A stretch of 64,000 bases of DNA from Megalobrama amblycephala (taxonomy: Eukaryota > Chordata > Actinopteri > Cypriniformes > Xenocyprididae), in NCBI RefSeq assembly GCF_018812025.1, contig NC_063058.1, forward strand, positions 23,692,645 to 23,756,644, in the 5' to 3' direction. The notes below the pieces were generated by a model. It was not told the origin of the DNA. It searched no databases and worked only from the letters and a program-made list of their open reading frames with translations. This document shows positions 11,301-26,300 of this stretch, in pieces. The number at the start of each line of letters is the position of its first letter. The first letter of the stretch is position 1. The position numbers and the translations under genes are program-made.

Positions 11301-14300
11301 AAACAGATGACTTTAAAACAGAATCAGGCATCATAGAGGGCACACCAATAACTTTTGTCAACTTTTGGAAGAAAAACCCATACAGCTGTCCAGATCTTGA
11401 AAACACATTTGACAACCCCTGCAGCATGAGTGTGGACACAGGTATACATAGCACTACAAACATTAAGAAAAAACAATACAAAATAATAATATATGCAATA
11501 ATTGATGTTCTTTCCATTCAGAGAAACTTGCTAAAGACTGGTGTTCCCGCCTCACAAACCCAAATGGCACCTTCGCCCCATGTCATTCAGAAATATGTCC
11601 TGAGATTTACTTCCAAGTGAGTGTTTTTGCACAAAACACTTTTGAAATTAACTGTATATATGTATGAATGCCATATAATTGCATCTGGGTTTCAACCTTT
11701 GCAGCGGTGCGTCTACGACACATGCAAGTGTGCAAATATTAGGAAGTGTATGTGTGCGGCCGTGTCCACCTATGCCCACGCATGTGCTGCCAAAGGAGTC
11801 ATTCTCCAGGGCTGGATGGATTCAGACCCCTGTGGTGAGAACATTTTGTTTGTACAAATCTATATAATTCATGTAGTTGAATCACATTCTGTTGATTTGG
11901 AATTAAATGAAACAATGAATCATTATAAAAATGTGATTATCTCTGCTCAGTATCTGAGTGTTCAGAAAACATGAAGTACTCCTACAGCGTGACCAGCTGT
12001 GGCAGCACCTGCCGCTCTCTCAGTGAACAAGATAACACCTGTCAAGGGTCCTTCATACCTGTAGACGGCTGTGTGTGTTCTGAGGGAACATATCTTAATG
12101 AAGCTGGCACCTGTGTACCTGCTCACCAGTGTCCTTGTTACAAAGACGACAACATCATAGAGCCATTGGGAGTATCCTACATAGATGGTGTAGCATGGTA
12201 TATGAGTTCCTCATTACACAACCAATGCTTTGTTGACAGAATACCAATGATAACTCTTGAAGACCATTAGTAATTACTGATTTGTACAATTCTGTCATAT
12301 TGCAGCACCTGTAAACTTGGTAAATTGCACTGCTCCAGTCCAGAAGGTAATTTGCAACTTAATTCTGCAATTCCATTAGTCAGATTCTAATTGAGTTTTC
12401 ACTAGAATGAATTGTGCAAGTTTCCCATCCATGTGCCTGTTGTGTTTGTAGACTGTGTGGCTCCAATGGTCTTCTTCAAATGCTCAAATTATGAACCTGG
12501 AAAAAAAGGGACAGAATGTCAAAGGACATGTCAGAACCAAGACCAAAACAATTGCGTGAGTTTGGATGGTGAAAGCATAACTGGCATCTTTCAAAAGTTT
12601 CCATAATGTTTTGGTTGTCACAAATAGATTTGTAAAAGCAGAGCTATGAAGAAAAGGAGGATTAACATTGCTGGACCTTCTTGATTTGTTTTGGATGTAG
12701 GTGAGCACTGGGTGTGTATCAGGGTGTATGTGTCCAGATGACCTTCTGGCTGATGGGAAAGGTGGGTGTGTGGAGAGTAAAGACTGCCCCTGTGTCCATA
12801 ATGGAGTCACCTATTCACCTGGACAGCAAGTTCAAGAGGACTGTAACACCTGGTGAGTCAGCATTGATAGCAGAGGTAGAGAAATTACAAGAAATTCTCT
12901 GCCCAAAACAATAAGCAATTATCAAAACATTACACGATTACTACATTTAATTCTCACCCAAAATGAGAGAGAAGAAAGAAAATAGGTGGTGACCACTGTG
13001 CATTAATGAGTTAATCTGTCAATTTCTGTATTTTTCTATATTTTCTTTTCTATATTTCAGCACATGCACAAATGGGATGTGGGCTTGTACAGATAAAGAG
13101 TGTTATGGCACCTGTACCATTTTTGGTGACGGTCATTTCATGACTTTTGATGGCAAGAAATATTCTTTCCACGGAGACTGTGAACACATCTTAGCCCATG
13201 TATGTTTTCCATCAATTTGGTTTCTTAGCTAATTTAAGAAGAAAAAAAGTCAAATTCTGACCTAACACATGATTCATTTGTGCAACCCCTTTAGGATTAC
13301 TGCAATAAAGACCAGAGTCCATATTCTTTACGTCTGGTCACAGAGAACATTCCCTGTGGCAGCAGCAGCACCATTTGCTCCAAGTCTATCAGTCTTTTCT
13401 TTGGGGTGAGGTTATTTAATAGCTCAAAATCAGATTGAGTATAATAGTATTTTAAAATGTACAATTATGCAGGCATTGTATATAAAAAATAGGATGAATA
13501 GGTAGAATATGTAGTTTCATTTTTGTTCTTGACTTCATCATAACATTATAAGACATTTCTAATTATTTATGCTGTTTATGGATAACTTTTATTCCACACT
13601 GACTATTCAAATCTTGCAGAGATACAAGATGATTTTATCTGAGGAGAATGGGATCAAAGTTGTTGAAAGCAATGGCACTGATTACCAATATCAAATCCAC
13701 ACTGCTGGGATATACAATGTCATAGAGGTCAAAGGACTTTTGAACTTAATTTGGGACAATAAAACGAGTCTGATGCTACAACTCCATCCTAAATTTAAGG
13801 TAGGCATTACCCCTACATACACAAACACACAATCATCCTTTACACTTCCCTGTTCATCCACTTACCTTACATGTGATCTCTATGACAGGGCAAGGTGTGT
13901 GGACTGTGTGGAAACTTTGATGGTAATGCGAACAATGACTTTGTAAAGCATGATGGAGAAGAGGTCACTGATGCAGTGGCATTTGGGAATAGCTGGAAGG
14001 TGAATCCCAGCTGCCCAGAAATGAGCAACTTGATTAACCCATGTGAAAAAAATCCACATCGGAGTGCCTGGGCTATCAAACAATGCAGCATCATCACAAG
14101 CCCAGTCTTTACAGAGTGCCATTCAAGGGTATGTAAAATGATAAACTTTGGGAATTCAGAAAATTGTTGGTCTTCTGGACTTTGTTTAAATGGTCAGCCT
14201 TTGTTGGTTCTATGCCTGAAATAATAGCACATAAAACTGCTTACCCAAAAAGTTGTACTGACTTTTCTGTCTCTAGGTGGACTCTGGTCCATACTATGAT

Positions 14301-17300
14301 GCCTGTGTAAGGGACACCTGTGCATGTGACAGCGGAGGTGACTGTGATTGTTTCTGTACTGCAGTGGCAGCTTATGCTGCTGAATGCCGTAAAAAAGGGG
14401 CTTGTGTAGCATGGCGGAGCCCAAGCATTTGCCGTAAGTCCCAATACTGTTATAAATTGTATTCAATGGATTCAGAAGAAAGTACACGCAAAATGTGCAA
14501 CCTCAGATTTTGCCTGGGCCTACCCAAAATCACCTTCTATTATTTTCTATTATCTCCTATAAACATTGTCATACTGCTGACTGAATTGTTGTTCTTTCAG
14601 CATTATTCTGTGAGTACTACAACAACCCTCCAACTGAATGTGAGTGGCACTATAAAACCTGTGGATCGACCTGCATGAAAACTTGCAGAAACCCATCAGG
14701 AACCTGCTCTAATCAAATTCCTCTCCTAGAAGGTATGAATTAATCTTTAAACCTTTGAAAACAGGCTTTTGTGCAGAATTGACTAAATTAAAACTTGGGG
14801 TAAATGTAGCCCAAACTGCAGAGTAACTGTAAAATTATAAGTGAATTAATATATTTTTTATTAATATGAATTATTTTTTTCCTAAAGTCAAGAAACATTG
14901 AGTCAATAGAAATGTGTGTCTCTTGTTTATTCCATCTGTCCTTTTATTATTCTCCTAGGGTGTTTTCCTCAGTGCCCTTCAGACAGGCCATTTTTGAGGG
15001 AGGACACCAGGAAATGTGTTACAGAGGCAGAATGTGTTTCTCTGTGTACCTATGATGGGAAGATATATAATACTGGAGAAGTGGTGTACGATACCACAGA
15101 TGGGAATGGAACATGTTTTACTGCTGTATGTGGATCCAGTGGCACAATAATAAGAACTATTACAAAATGCATGACAACAACTACGCCATTCACTTTCACA
15201 ACTCCACCACAAACTACTAAAACAACAATTACAATAACGATTACCAAGACTTCTACTTCTACACCTACTACAGTAACATTAACAACACCAGAAATGCCTT
15301 CAACAGCTACTTCAACTGTTTCTATATTGACATCTACATCACCAGAACCTTTTACTTCTGCTGTTACTGCTGTAACACCATTCACCCAAACACCACCTCC
15401 GATACGAACAGAAACGCCATCAACAACTACTACAACTGTTGTTCCAACGACACCTATATCACCTGAAATTACTACTACTACTGTTACTGCTGCAACACCA
15501 CTGACAGAAAAACCACCACCAACAGTACCAGTAACACCGTCAACAGCTACGACTGCTGTTCCACCGACACCTACAGCACCACAAATTTCTACTACTGCTG
15601 TTACTGCTGAAACACCATCCACAGGAACACCACCTCCCATAGGAACAGAAACACCACATCCAGTACGAACAGAAACACCATCAACAGCTACTACAACTGC
15701 TGTTCCACCAACACCTACATTACCTGTAATTACTACTGCTGTTACCGCTGAAACACCATCCACCGAAACGCCACCTCCAGTACGAACAGAAACACCATCA
15801 ACAGCTACTACAACTGCTGTTCCACCAACACCTATTTCACCTGAAATTACTACTGCTGTTACTGCTGAAACACCATCCACAGAAACACCACCTCCCATAG
15901 GAACAGAAACGCCACCTCCAGTACGAACAGAAACACCATCAACAGCTACTACAACTGCTGTTCCACCAACACCTATTTCACCTGAAATTACTACTGCTGT
16001 TACTGCTGAAACACCATCTACAGAAACACCACCTCCCATAGGAACAGAAACACCATCAACAGCTACTACAACTGCTGTTCCACCAACACCTATTTCACCT
16101 GAAATTACTACTGCTGTTACTGCTGAAACACCATCTACAGAAACACCACCTCCCATAGAAACAGAAACACCATCAACAGCTACTACAACTGCTGTTCCAC
16201 CAACACCTATATCACCTGAAATTACTACTGCTGTTACTGCTGAAACACCATCTACAGAAACACCACCTCCCATAGGAACAGAAACACCACCTCCAGTACG
16301 AACAGAAACACCATCAACAGCTACTACAACTGCTGTTCCACCGACACCTACAGCACCAAAAATTTCTACTACTGCTGTTACTGCTGAAACACCATCCACA
16401 GAATCACCACCTCCCATAGGAACAGAAACACCACCTCCAGTACGAACAGAAACACCATCAACAGCTACTACAACTGCTGTTCCACCGACACCTACAGCAC
16501 CACAAATTTCTACTACTGCTGTTACTGCTGAAACACCATCTACAGAATCCCCACCTCCCATAGGAACAGAAACACCACCTCCAGTACGAACAGAAACACC
16601 ATCAACAGCTACTACAACTGCTGTTCCACCGACACCTACAGCACCACAAATTTCTACTACTGCTGTTACTGCTGAAACACCATTCACAGAAACACCACCT
16701 CCCATAGGAACAGCAACACCACCTCCAGTACGAACAGAAACACCATCAACAGCTACTACAACTGCTGTTCCACCAACACCTATTTCACCTGAAATTACTA
16801 CTGCTGTTACTGCTGAAACACCACCTACAGAAACACCACCTCCCATAGAAACAGAAACACCATCAACAGCTACTACAACTGCTGTTCCACCAACACCTAT
16901 ATCACCTGAAATTACTACTGCTGTTACTGCTGAAACACCATCTACAGAAACACCACCTCCAGTACGAACAGAAACACCATCAACAGCTACTACAACTGCT
17001 GTTCCACCAACAGCTATGACACCTGAAATTACTACTGCTGTTACTGCTGAAACACCATCTACAGAATCCCCACGTCCCATAGGAACAGAAACACCATCAA
17101 CAGCTACTACAACTGCTGTTCCACCAACACCTATATCACCTGAAATTACTACTGCTGTTACTGCTGAAACACCATCTACAGAATCCCCACCTCCCATAGG
17201 AACAGAAACACCACCTCCAGTACGAACAGAAACACCATCAACAGCTACTACAACTGCTGTTCCACCGACACCTATATCACCTGAAATTACTACTGCTGTT

Positions 17301-20300
17301 ACTGCTAAAACACCATCCACAGAAACACCACCTCCCATTGGAACAGAAACACCATCAACAGCTACTACAACTGCTGTTCCACCAACACCTATATCACCTG
17401 AAATTACTACTGCTGTTACTGCTGAAACACCATCTACAGAAACATCACCTCCCATAGGAACAGAAACACCATCAACAGCTACTACAACTGCTGCTCCACC
17501 GACATCTATTTCACCTGAAATTACTACTGCTGTTACTACTGAAACACCATCTACAGAAACACCACCTCCAGTACGAACAGAAACACCATCAACAGCTACT
17601 ACAACTGCTGCTCCACCGACACCTATATCACCTGAAATTACTACTGCTGTTACTGCTGAAACACCATCCACAGAAACACCACCTCCCATAGGAACAGAAA
17701 CACCACCTCCAGTACGAACAGAAACACCATCAACAGCTACTACAACTGCTGTTCCACCAACACCTATATCACCTGAAATTACTACTGCTGTTACTGCTGA
17801 AACACCATCTACAGAAACACCACCTCCCATAGAAACAGAAACACCATCAACAGCTACTACAACTGCTGTTCCACCAACACCTATATCACCTGAAATTACT
17901 ACTGCTGTTACTGCTGAAACACCATCTACAGAAACACCACCTCCCATAGGAACAGAAACACCATCAACAGCTACTACAACTGCTGTTCCACCAACACCTA
18001 TATCACCTGAAATTACTACTGCTGTTACTGCTGAAACACCATCTACAGAAACATCACCTCCCATAGGAACAGAAACACCACCTCCAGTACGAACAGAAAC
18101 ACCATCAACAGCTACTACAACTGCTGCTCCACCGACACCTATATCACCTGAAATTACAACAGCTGTTACTGCTGAAACACCATCTACAGAAACATCACCT
18201 CCCATAGAAACACCATCAACAGAACAGAAACACCACCTCCAGTACGAACAGAAACACCATCAACAGCTACTACAACTGCTGTTCCACCAACACCTATATC
18301 ACCTGAAATTACTACTGCTGTTACTGCTGAAACACCATCTACAGAAACATCACCTCCCATACGAACAGAAACACCATCAACAGCTACTACAACTGCTGAA
18401 ACACCACCTCCAGTACAGAAACACCACATAGAACAGAAACACCATCAACAGCTACTACAACTGCTGTTCCACCAACACCTATATCACCTGAAATTACTAC
18501 TGCTGTTACTGCTGAAACACCATCTACAGAAACACCACCTCCCATAGAACAGAAACACCATCAACAGCTACTACAACTGCTGTTCCACCAACACCTATAT
18601 CACCTGAAATTACTACTGCTGTTACTGCTGAAACACCATCTACAGAAACACCACCTGAAACCCATAGGAACAGAAACACCATCAACAGCTACTACAACTG
18701 CTGTTCCACCAACACCTATATCACCTGAAATTACTACTGCTGTTACTGCTGAAACACCATCTACAGAAACATCACCTCCCATAGGAACAGAAACACCACC
18801 TCCAGTACGAACAGAAACACCATCAACAGCTACTACAACTGCTGTTCCACCAACACCTATATCACCTGAAATTACTACTGCTGTTACTGCTGAAACACCA
18901 TCTACAGAAACATCACCTCCCATAGGAACAGAAACACCACCTCCAGTACGAACAGAAACACCATCAACAGCTACTACAACTGCTGTTCCACCAACACCTA
19001 TATCACCTGAAATTACTACTGCTGTTACTGCTGAAACACCATCTACAGAAACACCACCTCCCATAGGAACAGAAACACCATCAACAGCTACTACAACTGC
19101 TGTTCCACCAACACCTATATCACCTGAAATTACTACACTGCTGTTACTGCTGAAACACCATCTACAGAAACATCACCTCCCATAGGAACAGAAACACCAC
19201 CTCCAGTACGAACAGAAACACCATCAACAGCTACTACAACTGCTGTTCCACCAACACCTATATCACCTGAAATTACTACTGCTGTTACTGCTGAAACACC
19301 ATCTACAGAAACACCACCTCCCATAGAACAGAAACACCATCAACAGCTACTACAACTGCTGTTCCACCAACACCTATATCACCTGAAATTACTACTGCTG
19401 TTACTGCTGAAACACCATCTACAGAAACACCACCTCCCATAGGAACAGAAACACCATCAACAGCTACTACAACTGCTGTTCCACCAACACCTATATCACC
19501 TGAAATTACTACTGCTGTTACTGCTGAAACACCATCTACAGAAACACCACCTCCCATAGGAACAGAAACACCATCAACAGCTACTACAACTGCTGTTCCA
19601 CCAACACCTATATCACCTGAAATTACTACTGCTGTTACTGCTGAAACACCATCTACAGAAACATCACCTCCCATAGGAACAGAAACACCACCTCCAGTAC
19701 GAACAGAAACACCATCAACAGCTACTACAACTGCTGTTCCACCAACACCTATATCACCTGAAATTACTACTGCTGTTACTGCTGAAACACCATCTACAGA
19801 AACACCACCTCCCATAGGAACAGAAACACCATCAACAGCAACAGCTACTACAACTGCTGTTCAGAAACACCATCAACAGCTACTACACTGCTGACACCTA
19901 TATCACCTGAAATTACTACTGCTGTTACTGCTGAAACACCATCTACAGAAACATCACCTCCCATAGGAACAGAAACACCACCTCCAGTACAGAAACACCA
20001 CGAACAGAAACACCATCAACAGCTACTACAACTGCTGTTCCACCAACACCTATATCACCTGAAATTACTACTGCTGTTACTGCTGAAACACCATCTACAG
20101 AAACACCACCTCCCATAGGAACAGAAACAACAGCTAACAGAAACACCATCAACAGCTACTACAACTGCTGTTCCACCAACACCTATATCACCTGAAATTA
20201 CTACTGCTGTTACTGCTGAAACACCATCTACAGAAACACCACCTCCCATAGGAACAGAAACACCATCAACAGCTACTACAACTGCTGTTCCACCAACACC

Positions 20301-23300
20301 TATATCACCTGAAATTACTACTGAAACACCTCAACAGTTACTGCTGAAACACCATCCTACAGAAACACCACCTCCCATAGGAACAGAAACACCATCAACA
20401 GCTACTACAACTGCTGTTCCACCAACACCTATATCACCTGAAATTACTACTGCTGTTACTGCTGAAACACCATCTACAGAAACACCACCTCCCATAGGAA
20501 CAGAAACACCACCTCCAGTACGAACAGAAACACCATCAACAGCTACTACAACTGCTGTTCCACCAACACCTATATCACCTGAAATTACTACTGCTGTTAC
20601 TGCTGAAACACCATCTACAGAAACACCACCTCCCATAGGAACAGAAACACCATCAACAGCTACTACAACTGCTGTTCCACCAACACCTATATCACCTGAA
20701 ATTACTACTGCTGTTACTGCTGAAACACCATCTACAGAAACACCACCTCCCATAGGAACAGAAACACCATCAACAGCTACTACAACTGCTGTTCCACCAA
20801 CACCTATATCACCTGAAATTACTACTGCTGTTACTGCTGAAACACCATCTACAGAAACACCACCTCCCATAGGAACAGAAACACCATCAACAGCTACTAC
20901 AACTGCTGTTCCACCGACACCTATATCACCTGAAATTACTACTGCTGTTACTGCTAGGAACAGAAACACCATCCACCGACACCTACAGAATTACACTGCT
21001 GTTACTGCTGAAACACCATCTACAGAAACACCACCTAGGAACAGAAACACCACCTCCAGTACGAACAGAAACACCATCAACAGCTACTACAACTGCTGTT
21101 CCACCAACACCTACATCACCTAAAATTCCTACCACTGCTGTTACTGCTGAAACACCATCTACAGAAACACCACCTCCCATAGGAACAGAAACACCATCAA
21201 CAGCTACTACAACTGCTGCTCCACCAACACCTATATCACCTGAAATTACTACTGCTGTTACTGCTGAAACACCATCCACAGAAACACCACCTCCCATAGG
21301 AACAGAAACACCACCAACTACAACATTTGTTACATCATCACTTTTGACAACAACGCCATCAGTGACACAAAAACCAACAACAATGTTCACTGTGCATACA
21401 GAATCAACTGAAATGACACATGTCACATCACCTCAAATTGTCATCACAACGAGCTGTTATTGCACATATGCAAATCAAACATTCCCACCCGGTAAGTAAT
21501 AGACGAATGACAATTTCTCTTTTTTTTTTTTCATACAGTTTTGTAATTGGATAGTTTGTTAAATCTATGAACAATTGTTAAGCATATCACTGATGCACAT
21601 TCTAATTATAGAGTCTGTGATCTACAACAAAACTGATAAAGCGGGATGGTGCTACTTTGCATACTGCAACTCCGATTGTGTTAGTGAAATAACACAGAAA
21701 CCCTGCCCTCAGACTACTACAGTTCCAGTTTCAACTGTTTCAAATGACTGTACTGATGTCAACAGAAAGGTAAAAAAATGTTGAAGTACAATTTACATTT
21801 TTCAAAAAATGAATTTCAGCTAAATTACAATGGAACTGAAATAGAACAGTCCATTGTATTAATCTTTGTTTATCAATACTGTTTGACACTTTAACAGGAT
21901 GGAGAGTCATGGAATGAAGGATGTACCACTAAAAACTGCATACATGGGGAAGTCATCACAAGCCCTGTACAGTGTGATCCAGCTGATTCTGTCATACCTA
22001 CATGTGTGAATGGACTTAAACCTGAGAAGGTTTATTATAACAATGGCTGCTGCGTTAAGTATGAGTGTCAATGTGAGTTTAAACCATGCACTAGGAAATT
22101 TATGTTTTATTAATATTAATCATAATGGTTCTACAAAGCAAATAATTTACATTGTCCTTGGCAATTTATTCTATTTAATTTTGCTTTAACTTTTTTCTGA
22201 AATAACAGGTCGATGCAGTGGCTGGGGTGACCCTCATTACAATACTTTTGATGGAACTTATTATGCTTTCCAAGGAAACTGCGACTATGTGTTGGTCCGA
22301 GAAATCATCCCAAAATACAATATCAGTGTCCATGTTAAAAACTACTATTGCGATGTTACAAATAATTTTGCTTGCCCTGAGTATGTGATTGTGAAGTACA
22401 AATCTTATGAAATCAAGCTATCAAGTAACAGTAAAGAAATGCAGGTGAGTGTCACAAATATGTAAGCCAAATTTTTTCGAAATTCAAATGCTCTTGAAAG
22501 ACAAGCTCTGAAATATACTGACTTAAGAAAATGACAACTTAACACATTTTCAATGCTAATATGACTTAACACTAGGGCTGGGTTGAAAATATTGATTTCC
22601 CCAATGACGAACCCCAACTTAAATTTTTAGTGTGCTGTTTTCAGTTGATGCATGAACAAAACTTTACTAAATTATTTGTTGTATGCCTCCCATCCATTCA
22701 AACAATGAATACCATTTTGCTGCTCTTTAATGTGGAGCAACAGATCACTGTAGCCGTTTCAGGTCAAGCAAAGTGGCATCGCAGAGTGCACTTTACTGCT
22801 AGTAATAGCAAGGGATAAACATCCTACCGATGTGTTAATTATGCGCCTGCGATAACTCACATGTGCAAGTCAGCAGTGTAGTCATTCTTGAAGTGATAAT
22901 TTGCATGTATGGTGATTAGATTCACTGTTTTTGTTTGCTTGCTGGCTGGAACTTGTGAATTGTGAATATTGTGTCAATGCCAGGCCCTACTTAACACTGC
23001 TAGAATACCTACACTATCATCTTCCAACATACCTTCTGATGTTAATGTCTATTCCTTGCTATAACTAGCAGTAAAGTGCACTCCGCAATGCCGCTTAGCT
23101 TGACCTGAAGTGGCTACAGTAGAACCTACACTAGAACTGCAAAAATGTAATCTAAGGTTCAATATTCATTACAACTCAAAAACCCTTGTTGCCTACAGGT
23201 CTATGTCAATGATGTTGTAAAGGTCCCAACCTTCTTGAATGAAGACTTCAGCATTACCACTTCTGGCATGGCAGTGATTCTGAATATCAATGAAATCAAA

Positions 23301-26300
23301 GCTGAAATTTTAGTCAGTCATCAAGGCTTTGAGATCAATCTTCCATTCTCCTACTTCCATGGTAATACGGAGGGACAGTGTGGTGAGTACAGTTTGGTGC
23401 CTTTGTTGCAATAAATATAACCACGATAAACCATATTTCTAGACTATGAAGTCTAGTATCTCAAAATTATCTAGAATGTTCTTTTGTAGAATAACTGAAT
23501 TTAAATATACCTAAATAATAATGTCTAGTGTTTCTGTCAATTCAATTTTTTTAAATGCTGTCATTATTTTTAGGGGTTTGTGACAATGATGCCACAAATG
23601 ACTGCAGACGTCCTGATGGAACAATTGACCAATCATGTGAGCAAATGGCAGCATTGTGGGCAGACTCTCCAGGATGTGAAATCCTTCCACCACGTCCAAG
23701 CGAACCTACTCCTTCCTGCACAGCACAAATCTGCGATGTCATTAAGAGCGAGTAAGAAAAAGCTAACAACAACAATCACAATATCTGACACTAGCCGCAC
23801 CAAATAGAATGGCAAAAATAATGACTTTTTTAAACACACCATATGTGGTAGTTGGTAGTTGCGCCCCAAACTCAAGCCATTGGTTGAGCCAAAGTGATTT
23901 TGTGTCCACTTAGACCGCTTAAACAAATTGCAATTCCATTTGATACCGCAAATAGCACAGAAATTACACACTTTACCTTGAATTAATAATAAAAAAAATG
24001 GCTTCCACCCTTTTTGTGTTTTTGGTAGTGCTATCAAACATTCTATTGAACCATGCTATGCTTCAGTTTACATTTTCTCCCTAAACTTCTGTGTTTTGTT
24101 CAGTTTGTTCAAGAGCTGTCATGACATCATTCCCTATCAAAGCTACTATGAGGCATGTAAATATGATGTTTGCTACAAAAATGACTCCATGGCCTGTGCC
24201 AGTGTGGAAGCCTATGCACAGCAATGTGGCCAGGAGTCTATCTGTGTGGACTGGAGAGGCTCAGCCGACCTCAACGGGCTATGCAGTAAGAGAGCAAAAC
24301 GAACCCACCATAACACAATGTTGGATCTTTTATCTGATAGTATCCTAAATCTCTTCATTGTCATTGGTTAATAGCATACAAATGTGCCGATCACAAAGTC
24401 TACAAGGCATGTGGGCCTAAAGTGGAAAAAACCTGCAGTACAAGGTAACCACTCTCTATAACAATTCATATCCAAGTGGAAATATAATACTATCTAATTG
24501 TTCAAACTTCACTGCATTAACACTCTTCATGCCATATGTGCTTGGTTTACAACCAGATACAATGAGATGTTTGTGGAAAACCAAAGCAAAAATGACAATC
24601 AAACATTCATGGAAGGTTGTTTCTGTCCCGACAACACATATCTAGTTAGTTCAACAACAGATAAGTGTACACCTACTTGCGGTAAGCAATTTTACTTCAT
24701 TTACGATATCTGTTATATTAATGTGTCTTTCAGTCAAATTTTATTGATGCATTTTGCATTCCCTACATGTAGATTGCATCGGCCCTGATGGAATACCAAG
24801 ACAGGTATGCATCTTTTAGTAGTAGTAATAGCAGTAAAACAATTTACATTATATTTACTAGGATTGTGAACTTAAATTTAGTCCAGGGGTTCTTAACTCT
24901 TCCACTTTCCTGTTGAGTTCAGCTTACCAAACGTACCTGCCTATAACTTTATAGCAGGGGTAGGCAAGTTCGGTCCTAGAGAGCCACTGACCTGCAGAGT
25001 TTAGCTCCAACCCTGAAAAAAATCCTTCAGCTGCCTATAGCCTTAGTAATCCTGAAGAGCTTAATTTGCTTGTTCAGGTGTGTTTTATTAAGGTTGGAGC
25101 TAAACTCAGCAGGACAGCGGCTCTCTAGAACCGAACTTGCCTACCCCTGCTTTATAGTAATCCTGAAGACCTTAATTAGCTTGTCCAGGTGTGTTTGATT
25201 AGGGTTGGAACAAAACTCTGCAGGAAAGTGGACATCAAAGGCCAATATTAAGAACCCTACCAATACATATGATTAGACTTTGCATTACAGATTTGCGCAA
25301 AACCTTTGCAATATTTTCTAATTGTCGATAAAAAACTATTGCGAAATGATGCCTTTTCCATTAACTGATGTTAAGCGACTAAAATGTAATATTTTTCTCT
25401 CGCAATAAGCCAATCCAAAAATCACTAGCCATTATTTTTAATCGAAGGAGACGTAGGCATGTTATCCAAGCATTAATGGCTAGGAAAGCCTCTTATACTT
25501 GGGAGCGGCCACGTATAAGGTGTTTCTCCTTAATATCTACTTTGAGGTCTTGATAAATTGTGGCATTTCTTTGTTGTTTAGAATCCAGTATTCCCATAAT
25601 TATTTTGTCTTTTATGAGTTTAATAAAGAACTGTCTCGTCTTCTGTCCAAAAATTCTACGTACACCAAGTGACCTGTAAATGAACGAAATATTCCTTTTC
25701 TTAAATTGCCTGGAAAACCGCCTCATGCAAGCGTAAATACTTTTTTGTGGTATATGAGAGTTTTTGCGAAATTGACGTGTTTACATTGGGCGTATTTTCA
25801 GTTCACAATTTGAAGGGTAATGGAAATGCAGCTATTGAAACATAGCAGAGTGTAACTATCACACTACTGCAAAGCTATTCTGAAATATAAAGATACTTTT
25901 CTCATTTAGTCAAAGATAAAATGGCATTTGAACACAATCAACCACTCGCATCTAACTATTATCAACTTATTTCCTCTCCTGTAGCCTGGAGATACATGGA
26001 TTGTTAACTGTACAACATACAAGTGCTCCAGTGAGAGCTTTGGTGTTGTCCAAGAGCCTATGAATTGTCCGACCATAAAGCCCTGTGGCCATGGATACAA
26101 AAGCGTGATTGAAAACTGCTGTCCAACCTGCGGTAAGTAACCAAGCACAATGACTATCAGAGTGCTAAAAGTTTCCTCGAAAGTGGGTACTGGTGGAGCT
26201 TGTGCATGTCTGGCTCCATTCCTATAGAAATTCATAATGTAATTTATTAAAAAAATCTAGTTGAAGAAATTTTCCATAATAATTTAAATAAGACTCCCTG

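Noticed and set aside
15050..18205. 1051-codon open frame on the minus strand, antisense to the mucin repeats
   Set aside because: The repeat unit is a multiple of three and its complement happens to lack stops, so openness is a by-product. It has low-complexity Val/Gly/Ser composition and no start or splice context, and it breaks at the same irregular joints. Similar shorter frames at 18184-21426 are rejected for the same reason.
15395..21310. Possible CRISPR-like or satellite array
   Set aside because: Units are contiguous and coding with no unique spacers, and lie inside a mucin exon of a vertebrate gene.
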